Below are positions 8,107 through 17,039 of a stretch of DNA of 32,235 bases, piece by piece (position 1 is the stretch's first letter; each line of letters opens with the position of its first letter). The notes beneath the pieces were generated by a model. That model was not told where the DNA came from. It did no database searches and saw only the letters and a program-made list of their open reading frames with translations. The stretch covers positions 1 through 32,235 of the forward strand of contig JASLHI010000038.1 in NCBI GenBank assembly GCA_030149815.1. The letters run 5' to 3'. This stretch comes from Aquirhabdus sp. (GTDB lineage Bacteria > Pseudomonadota > Gammaproteobacteria > Pseudomonadales > Moraxellaceae). The position numbers and the translations under genes are program-made.

Positions 8107-8133
8107 GCATGATGAGCAATTGACTCATCATGC
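8107..8133 (+). terminator. Hairpin after the M13 peptidase gene
   Basis: Perfect 10-bp stem GCATGATGAG / CTCATCATGC with a 7-nt loop, 23 bases past the stop codon. No T tract follows, so it is a possible Rho-dependent or mRNA 3'-end hairpin, not a canonical terminator. Confidence 0.4.
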
Positions 8134-8216
8134 GCATTGATAAAATCAAGATTTCTCAATGATTTCGTCCATGAGACACTTGATTCAGCAACTGATATTA
8201 ATCACGGAAGAGTTCT

Positions 8217-9422
8217 ATGATGTCGCGCTCTGTTTTAGTCATTAATTGTGGTTCTTCTTCGATTAAGTTTGCCGTCGTTCCAGAAAAAAGAAATCCAAAT
8301 ATAGAAGCGAACACCTCACTCACCAGACGATCTGGGTTAGCTGAAAACATCGGGACAGCAGACGCACGACTCAACATCGTCCATGAAAATGGCGAAAAAA
8401 CTTCGATCGCCATTCCGAATGCTGATCATCAAATCGCACTGACTCATATTCTCGGCGCACTCGGCGATGAGAAACCCATTGCGATTGGTCACCGTGTGGT
8501 TCATGGTGGCGAGAAATTCACCCAAGCGGCGCAGATTAATGAAGACGTTGTCTCCGCTATCCGTGAGACGATTCCCCTAGCACCGCTGCATAACCCAGCG
8601 AATCTATTAGGCATTGAGACGACGCTCAAATTGTTTGCAGAATTGCCACAAGTCGCTGTCTTTGATACCGCATTTCATCAAACCATGCCAGCACACGCAT
8701 TCCGTTACGCTGTGCCTGAAGACCTATATCGACAACATCGGATTCGACGCTATGGGTTTCATGGCACAAGCCATGCGTATGTGACCCAGCACCTCAATCA
8801 GTTAATCGGTAGCACAAATCATGGCTGGCTTTCTGCTCATCTCGGTAATGGCTGTTCGACCAGTGCAGTCTGGATCGGTAAAAGTGTCGATACCAGTATG
8901 GGATTAACGCCACTAGAAGGCTTGGTCATGGGCACACGCAGTGGTAATGTCGACCCGAGTTTGCATTTACATCTGGTAAAGACTCTCGGTTGGTCACTCG
9001 ATGAGATTGATCAGATTTTGAATAAAAAAAGCGGTTTGCTCGGCTTGTCTGGCGTATCCAACGATATGCGGACACTCACGGACATGGCCAAAACTGGACA
9101 TGCAGGCGCGACACTCGCGATCGAAGTATTCTGCTACCGTTTAGCCCAATCACTGGCTGCAATGAGCTGTGCATTACCTGAGTTTACGGGCATCATTTTC
9201 ACAGGTGGGATTGGTGAAAATTCAGCAGAAATTCGTGCAAGAACATTAGCACTGTTGCCGCATTTTAATTTACACCTTGATGATGCTCAGAATCAAAAAA
9301 TGATTCGTGGCGCAGAAGGTCGTATCGACCAAAATATCAATGGTGGACGACAAATCTGGGTGATTCCAACGGATGAAGAAGGTCAGATCGCCCAAGAAAC
9401 GCGTGGCGTTTTGGGACTTTAA
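8217..9422 (+). CDS. ackA: Acetate kinase
   Basis: Acetate kinase, interconverting acetate + ATP and acetyl phosphate + ADP in the cytoplasm. The 401-residue length is right for the family. VLVINCGSSSIKF (6-18) is the first ASKHA motif, HRVVHGGEKF (92-101) and FDTAFHQTMP with catalytic Asp150 follow, then YGFHGTSHAYV with His182, HLGNGCSTSAV, MGTRSGNVDP with Arg241, and FTGGIGENS near the C-terminus. Two adjacent ATG codons (8217, 8220) are possible starts; GGAAGAG upstream fits the second slightly better. pta follows 150 bases downstream on the same strand, with a paired inverted repeat between them, and together they form the acetyl-CoA/acetate route. Confidence 0.97.
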   Translation: MMSRSVLVINCGSSSIKFAVVPEKRNPNIEANTSLTRRSGLAENIGTADARLNIVHENGEKTSIAIPNADHQIALTHILGALGDEKPIAIGHRVVHGGEKFTQAAQINEDVVSAIRETIPLAPLHNPANLLGIETTLKLFAELPQVAVFDTAFHQTMPAHAFRYAVPEDLYRQHRIRRYGFHGTSHAYVTQHLNQLIGSTNHGWLSAHLGNGCSTSAVWIGKSVDTSMGLTPLEGLVMGTRSGNVDPSLHLHLVKTLGWSLDEIDQILNKKSGLLGLSGVSNDMRTLTDMAKTGHAGATLAIEVFCYRLAQSLAAMSCALPEFTGIIFTGGIGENSAEIRARTLALLPHFNLHLDDAQNQKMIRGAEGRIDQNINGGRQIWVIPTDEEGQIAQETRGVLGL

Positions 9423-9433
9423 CGATTTTTACT

Positions 9434-9530
9434 CCTTCCCCTTAAAGGGGAAGGCTGGGATGGGGATGGTTTTGACTTTCAACTAAAATTAAAACCATCC
9501 CCATCTAAATCTTCCCCTTAAAAGGGAAGA
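9434..9530. repeat. Paired inverted repeat (CTTCCCC...GGGGATGGTTTT family) between ackA and pta
   Basis: Two copies of one element lie head to head: 9434-9475 (CCTTCCCCTTAAAGGGGAAG, then TGGGGATGGTTTTGA) and, inverted, about 9491-9530 (AAAACCATCCCCATCTA, then CTTCCCCTTAAAAGGGAAG). Each copy contains its own small palindrome, and the pair can fold into one long hairpin. Another copy is at 27264-27306. A REP/BIME-like dispersed repeat that may modulate ackA-pta readthrough. Confidence 0.8.
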
Positions 9531-9571
9531 CTTCAAAGCAATGAGTTTAGAAAAATGAAGGAACTTTCTCC

Positions 9572-11689
9572 ATGCCAACATTTCTGATTGTTCCAACAGG
9601 CGTATCTGTTGGTCGAACCTCAGCTTGTTTAGGTTTGATTCGTGCGCTGGATCTTGTGGGGATTCGTGCGGGGTTTATGAAGCCTTTTGCTCAAACTGAA
9701 CTCAATGCCGATGGTGATATCAAAGATCGCTCTAGCCTCCTGATTAGCAAAATGCTGAAACGCCCAATCCTGCCTGCGATTGAACAATCTGTCGTTGAAC
9801 ACATGCTTGGTGATGGTCTGCTCGATGAATTGCTTGAACAAATCATGAGTATGAAGAACGAAAGCCGTCAGGGCTGTGATGTACTCATCGTTGAAGGCAT
9901 GGTGCCGACCAGTGAAAGCAGTTATGCGCCACAACTCAATGCCGCACTTGCTCAGTCTTTAGATGCCAATATCATCATCGTCACCTCGGTGGATATGAAC
10001 CATACTCAAGGTCTTGCTGAACGTTTAGATCTTGCTGCGCAGGCTTTTGGGGGCACAGGGTCATCTCGCGTATTAGGCTATGTCTTGAATCGCGTCAAAG
10101 GCATCACAGCAACAGCATTAGAGCAGCCCGCTGAACTGCTTAATTTACAGAAAAAAATTACCCAAGCCGTTAAACCTGTCACGCATAGTAATGATCAATT
10201 TCACCTGATCGGGCTTGTGCCTTATGATGCAGCGTTGAACGCGACGCGAACGCTGGATGTGGCTCAAGTCTTATCTGCAACAGTCTTAAATGAAGGCGAA
10301 GCCGCACGTCGACGTGTTAAACAAGTCGCTCTTGGTGCACATGCTGTGGATCATGTGCTGAATCAATTGACGTCTGACACGTTAGTCGTCACCCCTGGGG
10401 ATCGTACAGACATTCTCATCGCAGCAAGTTTAGCGGCGATGAATGGCGTCCCACTTGCAGGCGTTGTCCTAACCGATGGTTATGTGCCTGATGATAAAGT
10501 TCATCAACTCTGTAATAGTGCATATAAATCAGGACTACCCGTTCTTTCGGTGCACAGTAATGTGCTAGACACCATGAAACGCATCGACCAAATGAGCAAT
10601 GAAATTCCTGTAGATGATAACGAACGCGCTGAGCAAGTCATGGCAACCGTGGCACGACATCTGGATATTGATTGGTTAAATCAGCACTTTGCAGCGCAGC
10701 GTTCAGAGCGTTTATCTCCATCGGCATTCCGCTATGAATTGGTCAAAAAAGCTCAATCCTCAGCCAAACGAATTGTGCTGCCCGAAGGCGCAGAGCCACG
10801 AACTGTACAAGCTGCTGTGATCTGCCAAACGCGTGGTATTGCACAATGCGTATTGCTGGCTAAACGTGAAGAGGTTGAAGCTGTCGCACAAGCTCGCGGC
10901 ATTACTCTGCCTGATGGCTTAGAAATCATTGAACCTGAGAGCATCCGCACGCGCTATATCGCACCGATGGTTGAACTGCGTAAAGGTAAACTCACGACGC
11001 AACTTGCCGATGCGCAACTTCAAGATACTGTGGTTCTTGGCACAATGATGCTGGCACTTGGTGAAGTTGATGGATTGGTGTCGGGTGCAATTCATACGAC
11101 TGCCAATACGGTACGTCCTGCATTTCAGCTGATTAAAACCGCACCAAGTTTTAGCTTAGTCTCTTCGATTTTCTTCATGCTGCTTCCTGATCAAGTCGTG
11201 GTCTATGGTGATTGCGCGATCAATCCAGACCCGACTGCAATTGAATTAGCAGAAATTGCAATTCAGAGTGCTGACTCAGCTGCGGCATTCGGTATTGAAC
11301 CGCGTGTGGCGATGATCAGTTACTCGACTGGAGAATCAGGTACAGGTTCAGGCGTCGATAAAGTCCGCGAAGCCACGCGCATCGCTCAAGAACGTCGTCC
11401 TGATCTAATGATTGATGGGCCTTTGCAATATGATGCGGCGGCGATTGAAAGTGTCGGTCGTCAAAAAGCTCCAAACTCTAAAGTGGCTGGACGTGCAACG
11501 GTGTTTGTATTCCCAGATTTGAATACAGGCAACACCACTTATAAAGCTGTCCAGCGTAGCGCGAATGTCGTCAGCGTTGGCCCAATGTTGCAAGGTTTGA
11601 ATAAACCTGTAAACGACTTATCCCGCGGTGCGTTGGTTGAGGATATCGTCTATACGATTGCGTTGACGGCGATTCAGGCGGGGAATTAA
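9572..11689 (+). CDS. pta: Phosphate acetyltransferase (long form)
   Basis: Phosphotransacetylase, interconverting acetyl-CoA + phosphate and acetyl phosphate + CoA. At 705 residues this is the long, three-part proteobacterial form: an N-terminal BioD-like P-loop region (IVPTGVSVGRTSACLGL, residues 6-22), a middle DRTGG domain (about 215-325, with VVTPGDRTDILIAA), and the C-terminal catalytic PTA_PTB domain from about 375 (RIVLPEGAEPRTVQAA; later SYSTGESGTGSGVDKV and DGPLQYDAA). The N-terminal parts are regulatory in the E. coli enzyme. AAGGAA precedes the ATG. It works with ackA upstream. Its stop codon overlaps by four bases that of the convergent DUF2971 gene. Confidence 0.97.
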   Translation: MPTFLIVPTGVSVGRTSACLGLIRALDLVGIRAGFMKPFAQTELNADGDIKDRSSLLISKMLKRPILPAIEQSVVEHMLGDGLLDELLEQIMSMKNESRQGCDVLIVEGMVPTSESSYAPQLNAALAQSLDANIIIVTSVDMNHTQGLAERLDLAAQAFGGTGSSRVLGYVLNRVKGITATALEQPAELLNLQKKITQAVKPVTHSNDQFHLIGLVPYDAALNATRTLDVAQVLSATVLNEGEAARRRVKQVALGAHAVDHVLNQLTSDTLVVTPGDRTDILIAASLAAMNGVPLAGVVLTDGYVPDDKVHQLCNSAYKSGLPVLSVHSNVLDTMKRIDQMSNEIPVDDNERAEQVMATVARHLDIDWLNQHFAAQRSERLSPSAFRYELVKKAQSSAKRIVLPEGAEPRTVQAAVICQTRGIAQCVLLAKREEVEAVAQARGITLPDGLEIIEPESIRTRYIAPMVELRKGKLTTQLADAQLQDTVVLGTMMLALGEVDGLVSGAIHTTANTVRPAFQLIKTAPSFSLVSSIFFMLLPDQVVVYGDCAINPDPTAIELAEIAIQSADSAAAFGIEPRVAMISYSTGESGTGSGVDKVREATRIAQERRPDLMIDGPLQYDAAAIESVGRQKAPNSKVAGRATVFVFPDLNTGNTTYKAVQRSANVVSVGPMLQGLNKPVNDLSRGALVEDIVYTIALTAIQAGN

Positions 11690-12537
11690 GAACTCATAGA
11701 CTTTTTAACAAAGCCACGTTGAGCATCTAAAGTCATCTCATATGCATCTATGCCCAAAGAGTCAGCCTTATCCTTGAGAATCCTTTTATTTGCCTGAGTC
11801 ATTTGACATCCTGCTATAAGAGCTCTCGCATTCATCGAACTTGGCATAGGAACTTTAGCACCCTTGGTATCTAAATGAATAAGACGAATCTCATCTTCAT
11901 ATGCCCAATCAATACTCTTTGTCGAGTAGTATCTTTTTGTAGCCTCGTATGGGGAAATGAAAAAATCAAATATTGGAATATTGCCTATTTTTGATGAATA
12001 TTGGACATCATATGCATAAATCTTACCTCCATTCATTGCAATATCAATAGCAGAAACCTCATACTCTACACAGTACCCTCTATGACTATCCGCATAATGT
12101 GACCACATCAGTGTATTTTGCATACTAGAAGTAAGACACATTACACCGCTTCTAGCTAAATTAGCTTTCAAAATATCTTTCAGAAAATCAAGCGAAGCAT
12201 CTGAATTCAAATAGAGCCCTAAATTATTACCATCAGCCCACATTAGCAAAGAATCAATAAGACTTTGATTGAGCACTGAAGAATCAGGGAAATGGGTAGG
12301 ATTAGTATACAAAATTTTAATTATTTTCTTATATTTATCAATATTATCAAATGGATAGTTTTTATAATTGCTTGTATCAATATTGCTTTTAAAATCTAAC
12401 GGATCGTTAAAACCCATTGGATCTGACATCCATATCTCACGATTATTGAATGAACTTAAGAAATCTGCTCTCTGGAAACTATATTTAAAACTTCCATATG
12501 TTGGATGATCTGGGAAAATAGTGGTACCACCTGACAT
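11686..12537 (-). CDS. DUF2971 domain protein
   Basis: A 283-residue protein recognised as DUF2971 from FNDPLDF, LMWSHYADSHRGYCVEYE (about residues 143-160) and the acidic motif WAYEDEIRLIH, in the order usual for the family. No signal peptide or membrane segment is visible. Function is not established for the family, whose members turn up mostly in accessory regions. AGGAGGTG stands seven bases before the ATG, a near-perfect ribosome site. The gene is visibly AT-richer than pta, with many AAA/TTT runs and ATA codons, which suggests horizontal acquisition. It is convergent with pta and overlaps its stop by four bases, leaving no room for a terminator between them. Confidence 0.78.
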   Translation of the reverse strand: MSGGTTIFPDHPTYGSFKYSFQRADFLSSFNNREIWMSDPMGFNDPLDFKSNIDTSNYKNYPFDNIDKYKKIIKILYTNPTHFPDSSVLNQSLIDSLLMWADGNNLGLYLNSDASLDFLKDILKANLARSGVMCLTSSMQNTLMWSHYADSHRGYCVEYEVSAIDIAMNGGKIYAYDVQYSSKIGNIPIFDFFISPYEATKRYYSTKSIDWAYEDEIRLIHLDTKGAKVPMPSSMNARALIAGCQMTQANKRILKDKADSLGIDAYEMTLDAQRGFVKKSMSS

Positions 12538-12650
12538 GTAACACCTCCTAAAATCAAAAAAATATGAAAATCAGTATAAGTTTTCTCACTTTTATTCAAA
12601 TATATAGCATGAACTATCATGTTCCAACATACAAAATCAGTTTAAATTTC

Positions 12651-13076
12651 TCAACTCCCCTTCAACTCCCTACGCCTTTTTACCTCAATCTTTTCCAGAT
12701 TTTTATTCAACTTATCCTGCTCTTTTGTCCTCGGATGCTTAAACCGCTCAGCAAATACTTCGTTCTTATACTTCTCATTCACCGTAAAGACATTCACATC
12801 TGACCGTGGCGATACGCGATGATGCTTTGTAATCACATGCTCGGCCTTCGACTCTCGTACAGAGGAAACTTTCGGCGGCACATATTGGGCTGGACGTTCT
12901 ACAACTTTAGAATAAGAGATAGTATGACTGTTCGCACACGGGCTATCTGTGTAATTCAAACGCCCTTGCGCATCCTTGCATTTATAAACATCCAAATCAG
13001 CAAACGCATCAGGCGAAATAAAACAACCTAATGTCACACTCACTGCTGTCAGCGAAGTTCTGAGAAATCCCATCAT
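12651..13076 (-). CDS. Exported DUF4124 domain protein
   Basis: A 141-residue protein starting MMGFLRTS with a signal peptide of about 26 residues (cleavage in AFA before DLDV). The mature start DVYKCKDAQGRLNYTDSPC is the DUF4124 signature, with two cysteines that probably form a disulfide in the periplasm; the second half is highly charged (RTKEQDKLNKNLEKIEVKRR) and probably helical. Function unknown for this family. The frame is open to an earlier ATG at 13109, but the start at 13076 places the signal peptide correctly and overlaps the preceding HAD gene's stop as ATGA, implying translational coupling. Confidence 0.78.
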   Translation of the reverse strand: MMGFLRTSLTAVSVTLGCFISPDAFADLDVYKCKDAQGRLNYTDSPCANSHTISYSKVVERPAQYVPPKVSSVRESKAEHVITKHHRVSPRSDVNVFTVNEKYKNEVFAERFKHPRTKEQDKLNKNLEKIEVKRRRELKGS

Positions 13077-13744
13077 GATTGATGAATTGACCAGTCTTCC
13101 ACAGCCCAATGATGATCGAGTGCATGTGCGTGTAAACGTTTATCAGGTGTCACCACAATCGCATGATCAGCAAAATTCAATAACGGTAGATCATTAAATG
13201 AGTCTGAATAACCCCAAGTTTCGAGCGTTTCTTCAGGCTTTTTATGAGTGGCTAACCATGCCTGCAAATGATGCAATTTCCCCGCTTGAAAACATGGCTC
13301 GCCGTCTAATTTGCCCGTGTATGCGCCATTAATCATCTCTGGATTACTCGCAATCAAATGCTTCACACCAAACGCATGTGCAATCGGCGCAGTGACAAAA
13401 CGATTGGTTGCGGTAATGATAACGATCTCATGTCCAGCTTGACGATGTTTTTCAATCGCAGCAAAACCCAGTGGTCGCATCGCAGGTCGAATGATTTTTT
13501 GCATATACACATCGTGCAAAACAGCTAGTTCTTCTTGGCTTTTATTCACCAAAAATTGAAATACAAACTCGTTATACGCAACAGCATCCAGCGTACCTGA
13601 CTGATAATCTGCAAAAAATTTATCATTTTGCGCACGGTGGGCTTGCTCATCGACCAAGCCTTGCTCAATCAGAAACTCGCCCCACTCATGGTCTGAATCG
13701 AGATCAAGCAGAGTATTATCCAAATCAAATAACGCCAACTGCAT
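13073..13744 (-). CDS. HAD-superfamily (IB) phosphatase; possible histidinol-phosphatase
   Basis: A 223-residue HAD hydrolase. Motif I is FDLDNTLLDLDSD with nucleophile Asp7 and acid/base Asp9; motif II is VIITATNRF; the Lys of motif III is in the GKLHHL region; motif IV is GYSDSFNDLPLL. An all-helical cap sits between motifs I and II, as in SerB-like HAD-IB enzymes. In Pseudomonas, the HAD gene next to rppH and ptsP (PA0335) has, to my recollection, been linked to histidinol phosphate dephosphorylation; the same gene order here makes that a reasonable guess. The neighbour downstream is the translationally coupled DUF4124 gene. A terminator separates it from ptsP upstream, so it probably has its own promoter. 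Confidence 0.85.
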   Translation of the reverse strand: MQLALFDLDNTLLDLDSDHEWGEFLIEQGLVDEQAHRAQNDKFFADYQSGTLDAVAYNEFVFQFLVNKSQEELAVLHDVYMQKIIRPAMRPLGFAAIEKHRQAGHEIVIITATNRFVTAPIAHAFGVKHLIASNPEMINGAYTGKLDGEPCFQAGKLHHLQAWLATHKKPEETLETWGYSDSFNDLPLLNFADHAIVVTPDKRLHAHALDHHWAVEDWSIHQS

Positions 13745-13790
13745 AACTCACTCCTGCTTGATTTGTGAATGATTGAAAATTCATAGTGCC

Positions 13791-13835
13791 AAAAAAATGA
13801 TGGCTTCGATGGATCAATAAAATTCCATCGAAGCC
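13791..13835 (-). terminator. Rho-independent terminator of ptsP
   Basis: On the minus strand a perfect 12-bp stem GGCTTCGATGGA / TCCATCGAAGCC with a 10-nt loop is followed, after a few bases, by seven T residues. It lies 27 bases past the ptsP stop. Confidence 0.8.
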
Positions 13836-13861
13836 CAATACGTTTTGCTGATCAATTCAGC

Positions 13862-16153
13862 TTAAGTTGCAGCCAGATTGGTTGGACCTGGACGAATCAT
13901 TCCACCGAGACCTTTGCTTTGCATATATCGTTCAACCCAACTACGAATCACAGCTGGATTGTCCATTTTCAAAACTTCACTCAATAAATGTTGTGCTTCT
14001 GACATAGGTGTCTGAATGAGTGTCTTACGGACTTTCAAGATATTGGAAGAACTCATCGATAGCGAATTAAAACCCATTGCCATCATCAGAATCGCAGTAC
14101 TTGGATCACCCGCCATCTCACCACATAAACTAATTGGACGATCTAATTCACGACAACGAATCACCAACTGGTTCAAAGTTCGTAAAACAGCTGGATGATA
14201 ATAACTATAGAGTCCTGCAACACGCGGATTATTACGATCCACAGCAAGTAAGTATTGCGTCAAATCGTTCGACCCAACGGAGAAGAAATCGACTAACTCA
14301 GCAAGCTCATCAATCATTGTCAGTACACTGGGGACTTCAATCATCACCCCAACACGCGGCATATTAATCTTAACCTGTTCTTCTTCTTGTACTTCATGCA
14401 AAGATCGGTGCAATAAGTACATCGCTTCTTCGACTTCGCTAATCGACGTGATCATCGGAAACAAAATATGCAGATTATTTAGCCCAATACTCGCTTTGAG
14501 CATTGCGCGCATTTGTGCCGAAAAAATCTCTGGATGATCAAGGGTAAAACGAATCCCACGCCAACCTAATGCCGCATTTTCTTCTTCAATCGAAAAATAC
14601 GGCAAGTCTTTATCCGCACCGATGTCCAGCGTCCGCATCACGACAGGCTTGCCAGCAAAATGACTGAGTTGCTGACGGTAAACATGACGTTGTTCTTCTT
14701 CACCTGGAAAACGCTCACGGAGCATGAAAGGAATTTCACTACGATACAGTCCAACACCTTTTGCGCCACGCTGCGCACCACGAATCACATCAATCATCAA
14801 ACCTGTATTGACATATAGCGGCATCACATAACCGTCAGGCGTAATGGTCTCACGACGTTCGTAGGCTTTTAGATCTTGCTCGGCTTGTTGTTCTTCTTTC
14901 TGAATCTCTTTATAGCGTTGACGCAATTGACGAATCGGATGCACATAGATCCGACCTTGATGCGCATCGACAATCATTTCCACATCATCAAGCGCAGTAA
15001 TCGGCAACTCAGTCACACCGACGACCGTCGGAATACCGAGAGCACGCGCTACGATGACCATATGAGAGTTGGCAGCACCTTCAGCAGTCACAATTGCTGA
15101 AATATTATCCATCGGTAGCTCGACGAGCATCGCAGTAGAAATTTCCTCACCGATCAGAATGCTGCCTTCTGTGATTTCCCGATGCTGACTATCTGACGCT
15201 TGCAATCGAGCCAATAGACGACGACCTAAATCTCGTAAATCTGCAATCCTCTCACGGATATACTCATCTTCCATTTGCGAAAAATGTGCAGAATGCTGAT
15301 CAATCACGCCACGAACAGCGCCTTGTGCCCAATTACCCGCTTTGATTCGGGCAATAATTTCTGAGGGAAGCGCATGATCGTCCAACATCCGTAGATAGAC
15401 ACCAAACAAGGCGCGCTCATCAGCAAGCAGTGCTTTCTGCATCTTGTCATCAAGATCTTTGATGTCTTGACGCACCATCAAAAGCGCATCATTAAACAAT
15501 GCCAGTTCTGCTTTGACATCATCAATTTTTCGATCAGGAACGAGCGTCAAATCAGCAGGTGGATAGAGCACTACAGCTCGCCCAATCGCAACACCACCAG
15601 CACCTGCAACACCTTGGAAAACTTGTGGTGACGCTACACTACTCGGCTTTCTGAAGACATCAACTTGACCGACTGCATGCGCGTGCGCAATCGCGCCTGA
15701 GAGCTGCGCACATAAAGTGACAAGGAAAGATTCAGCCGCTTCACTAAACGCACGACGTTCACGATTCTGAACAACCATGACGCCCATGACCTTACGGCGG
15801 TACATGATTGGGACACCCAAGAAAGCGCTGTAACGTTCTTCGCCAGTTTCGGGTAAATAGCGAAACCGAGGATGACTTGATGCATCTTCAAGGCTAACAA
15901 TTTCTTCACGTTGCCCAACTAAACCCACCAATCCTTCGGTTGTGGATAGAGAAACCTCACCCACTGAATCTGCATTCAACCCGACAGAAGCCATCAAGAT
16001 GTAACGCTGATTGCGTTCATCTAGCAAATATACCGAACACACTTCGGTTTCCATGGCTTCGGCAACAAGCTGTACCATGACCTCAAGCGCCGCATGCAAA
16101 TTAGGTGCGGCGTCAACGTCCTGTACAATCTTGCGCAGGCTTTCTATCTGCAT
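13862..16153 (-). CDS. ptsP: Phosphoenolpyruvate-protein phosphotransferase, enzyme I-Ntr
   Basis: Enzyme I of the nitrogen phosphotransferase system: it takes phosphate from phosphoenolpyruvate and passes it to NPr (PtsO). The 763-residue protein has an N-terminal GAF domain (about 15-160) that separates it from the sugar PTS enzyme, a PEP-utilising N domain (about 175-300), the phosphohistidine domain with GAANSHMVIVARALGIP (His364 phosphorylated), and the PEP-binding barrel with RVGVMIEVPS, FFSVGSNDLTQYLLAVDRN and LCGEMAGDP (active Cys). GGAG precedes the ATG. rppH lies 104 bases upstream on the same strand, an arrangement conserved across gammaproteobacteria; a terminator follows. No ptsN or ptsO is in the window. 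Confidence 0.96.
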   Translation of the reverse strand: MQIESLRKIVQDVDAAPNLHAALEVMVQLVAEAMETEVCSVYLLDERNQRYILMASVGLNADSVGEVSLSTTEGLVGLVGQREEIVSLEDASSHPRFRYLPETGEERYSAFLGVPIMYRRKVMGVMVVQNRERRAFSEAAESFLVTLCAQLSGAIAHAHAVGQVDVFRKPSSVASPQVFQGVAGAGGVAIGRAVVLYPPADLTLVPDRKIDDVKAELALFNDALLMVRQDIKDLDDKMQKALLADERALFGVYLRMLDDHALPSEIIARIKAGNWAQGAVRGVIDQHSAHFSQMEDEYIRERIADLRDLGRRLLARLQASDSQHREITEGSILIGEEISTAMLVELPMDNISAIVTAEGAANSHMVIVARALGIPTVVGVTELPITALDDVEMIVDAHQGRIYVHPIRQLRQRYKEIQKEEQQAEQDLKAYERRETITPDGYVMPLYVNTGLMIDVIRGAQRGAKGVGLYRSEIPFMLRERFPGEEEQRHVYRQQLSHFAGKPVVMRTLDIGADKDLPYFSIEEENAALGWRGIRFTLDHPEIFSAQMRAMLKASIGLNNLHILFPMITSISEVEEAMYLLHRSLHEVQEEEQVKINMPRVGVMIEVPSVLTMIDELAELVDFFSVGSNDLTQYLLAVDRNNPRVAGLYSYYHPAVLRTLNQLVIRCRELDRPISLCGEMAGDPSTAILMMAMGFNSLSMSSSNILKVRKTLIQTPMSEAQHLLSEVLKMDNPAVIRSWVERYMQSKGLGGMIRPGPTNLAAT

Positions 16154-16257
16154 GACATCTCCAATATGTCGAATCAGGTTTTACGATTCTCACGTATCCT
16201 TTTACCGAATATAGATTCCATTCTATATAAAGTAAATCAACTCGATAGACTACTACG

Positions 16258-16734
16258 TTAAATCGGCAACTTTCCTACAAGCTGTAATAAGGCTTTTCGA
16301 TACACATCGCGTTTAAACGCAACCACTTCAGATAATGGAAACCAATAACTGACCCACATCCAATTATCAAATTCAGCAGGTGAAGTCGTATCCAGATGAA
16401 TTTCTGAGTCGTCAGCAATCAGTTGAAGTAAAAACCATTTTTGTTTTTGACCAATGCACACAGGCGGCACATCATCTTGGCGTACATAACGATTCGGCAA
16501 CCGATAATGTAACCAGCCCTCTGTCTGCGCTAAAATTTTTACATGCTCTGGATATAACCCCACCTCTTCCCATAGCTCACGGTACAATGCTTGTTCTGGT
16601 GTTTCACCTTCGGCAATTCCACCTTGTGGGAACTGCCATGCATTATGACCAATTCGTTTCGCCCACAGCACCTGCCCCTGCGCGTTGCACAGAATCATGC
16701 CGACATTGGGCCGAAAGCCTTCTGCATCTATCAT
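16258..16734 (-). CDS. rppH: RNA pyrophosphohydrolase
   Basis: A Nudix hydrolase of 158 residues that removes pyrophosphate from the 5' end of triphosphorylated mRNA and so starts RNase E-dependent decay. The Nudix box fits perfectly: GGIAEGETPEQALYRELWEEVG begins at Gly38, with Glu44, Arg52, Glu53, Glu56 and Glu57. The opening EGFRPNVGMILCNAQGQVLWAKR and the AWQFPQGG segment are diagnostic of RppH as opposed to other Nudix enzymes. GGAA stands upstream of the ATG. It probably heads an operon with ptsP. Confidence 0.96.
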   Translation of the reverse strand: MIDAEGFRPNVGMILCNAQGQVLWAKRIGHNAWQFPQGGIAEGETPEQALYRELWEEVGLYPEHVKILAQTEGWLHYRLPNRYVRQDDVPPVCIGQKQKWFLLQLIADDSEIHLDTTSPAEFDNWMWVSYWFPLSEVVAFKRDVYRKALLQLVGKLPI

Positions 16735-16892
16735 TGCAACAATTCCAATATGCCTAATTGTGTATGACTATCCTTTTCTTTATATCATCATACGTCATGT
16801 CCATCACATGACATCGTGACATCTTGGTAACATCTCGCAAAACGCTTTGGCAATAAACGTGAACAAGACCTCATCACAAAAAAGGAAAGTAC

Positions 16893-16976
16893 ATGAAAAT
16901 TGGTACTATTTTACAGAATATATCAAGAGAAACGGGGATTGTTTTACTGTTTTTTGTGAGTTATTTCATGAAATGA
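16893..16976 (+). CDS. Candidate small membrane peptide (27 aa)
   Basis: A short ORF, ATG to TGA, with AAGGAAA six to seven bases upstream in good position. The product begins MKIGTILQNISRETG and then runs GIVLLFFVSYFMK, a hydrophobic stretch of about 12 residues: short but typical of the single-helix peptides that associate with membrane complexes. No homologue is recognised. It lies alone between rppH and mmsB. A chance ORF of this length is common, so the case rests on the ribosome site and the amphipathic-then-hydrophobic layout. Confidence 0.35.
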   Translation: MKIGTILQNISRETGIVLLFFVSYFMK

Positions 16977-17039
16977 AAAATTCAAAGAATAAGCAGGCGA
17001 AATGTGGCAATTAGATGTAAAAAACTGAGGATTAAAACT

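Noticed and set aside
9434..9530. CRISPR-like array from the repeated CTTCCCC elements
   Set aside because: Only two copies, inverted relative to each other, with no regular spacers or cas genes; they fit a REP-type element.
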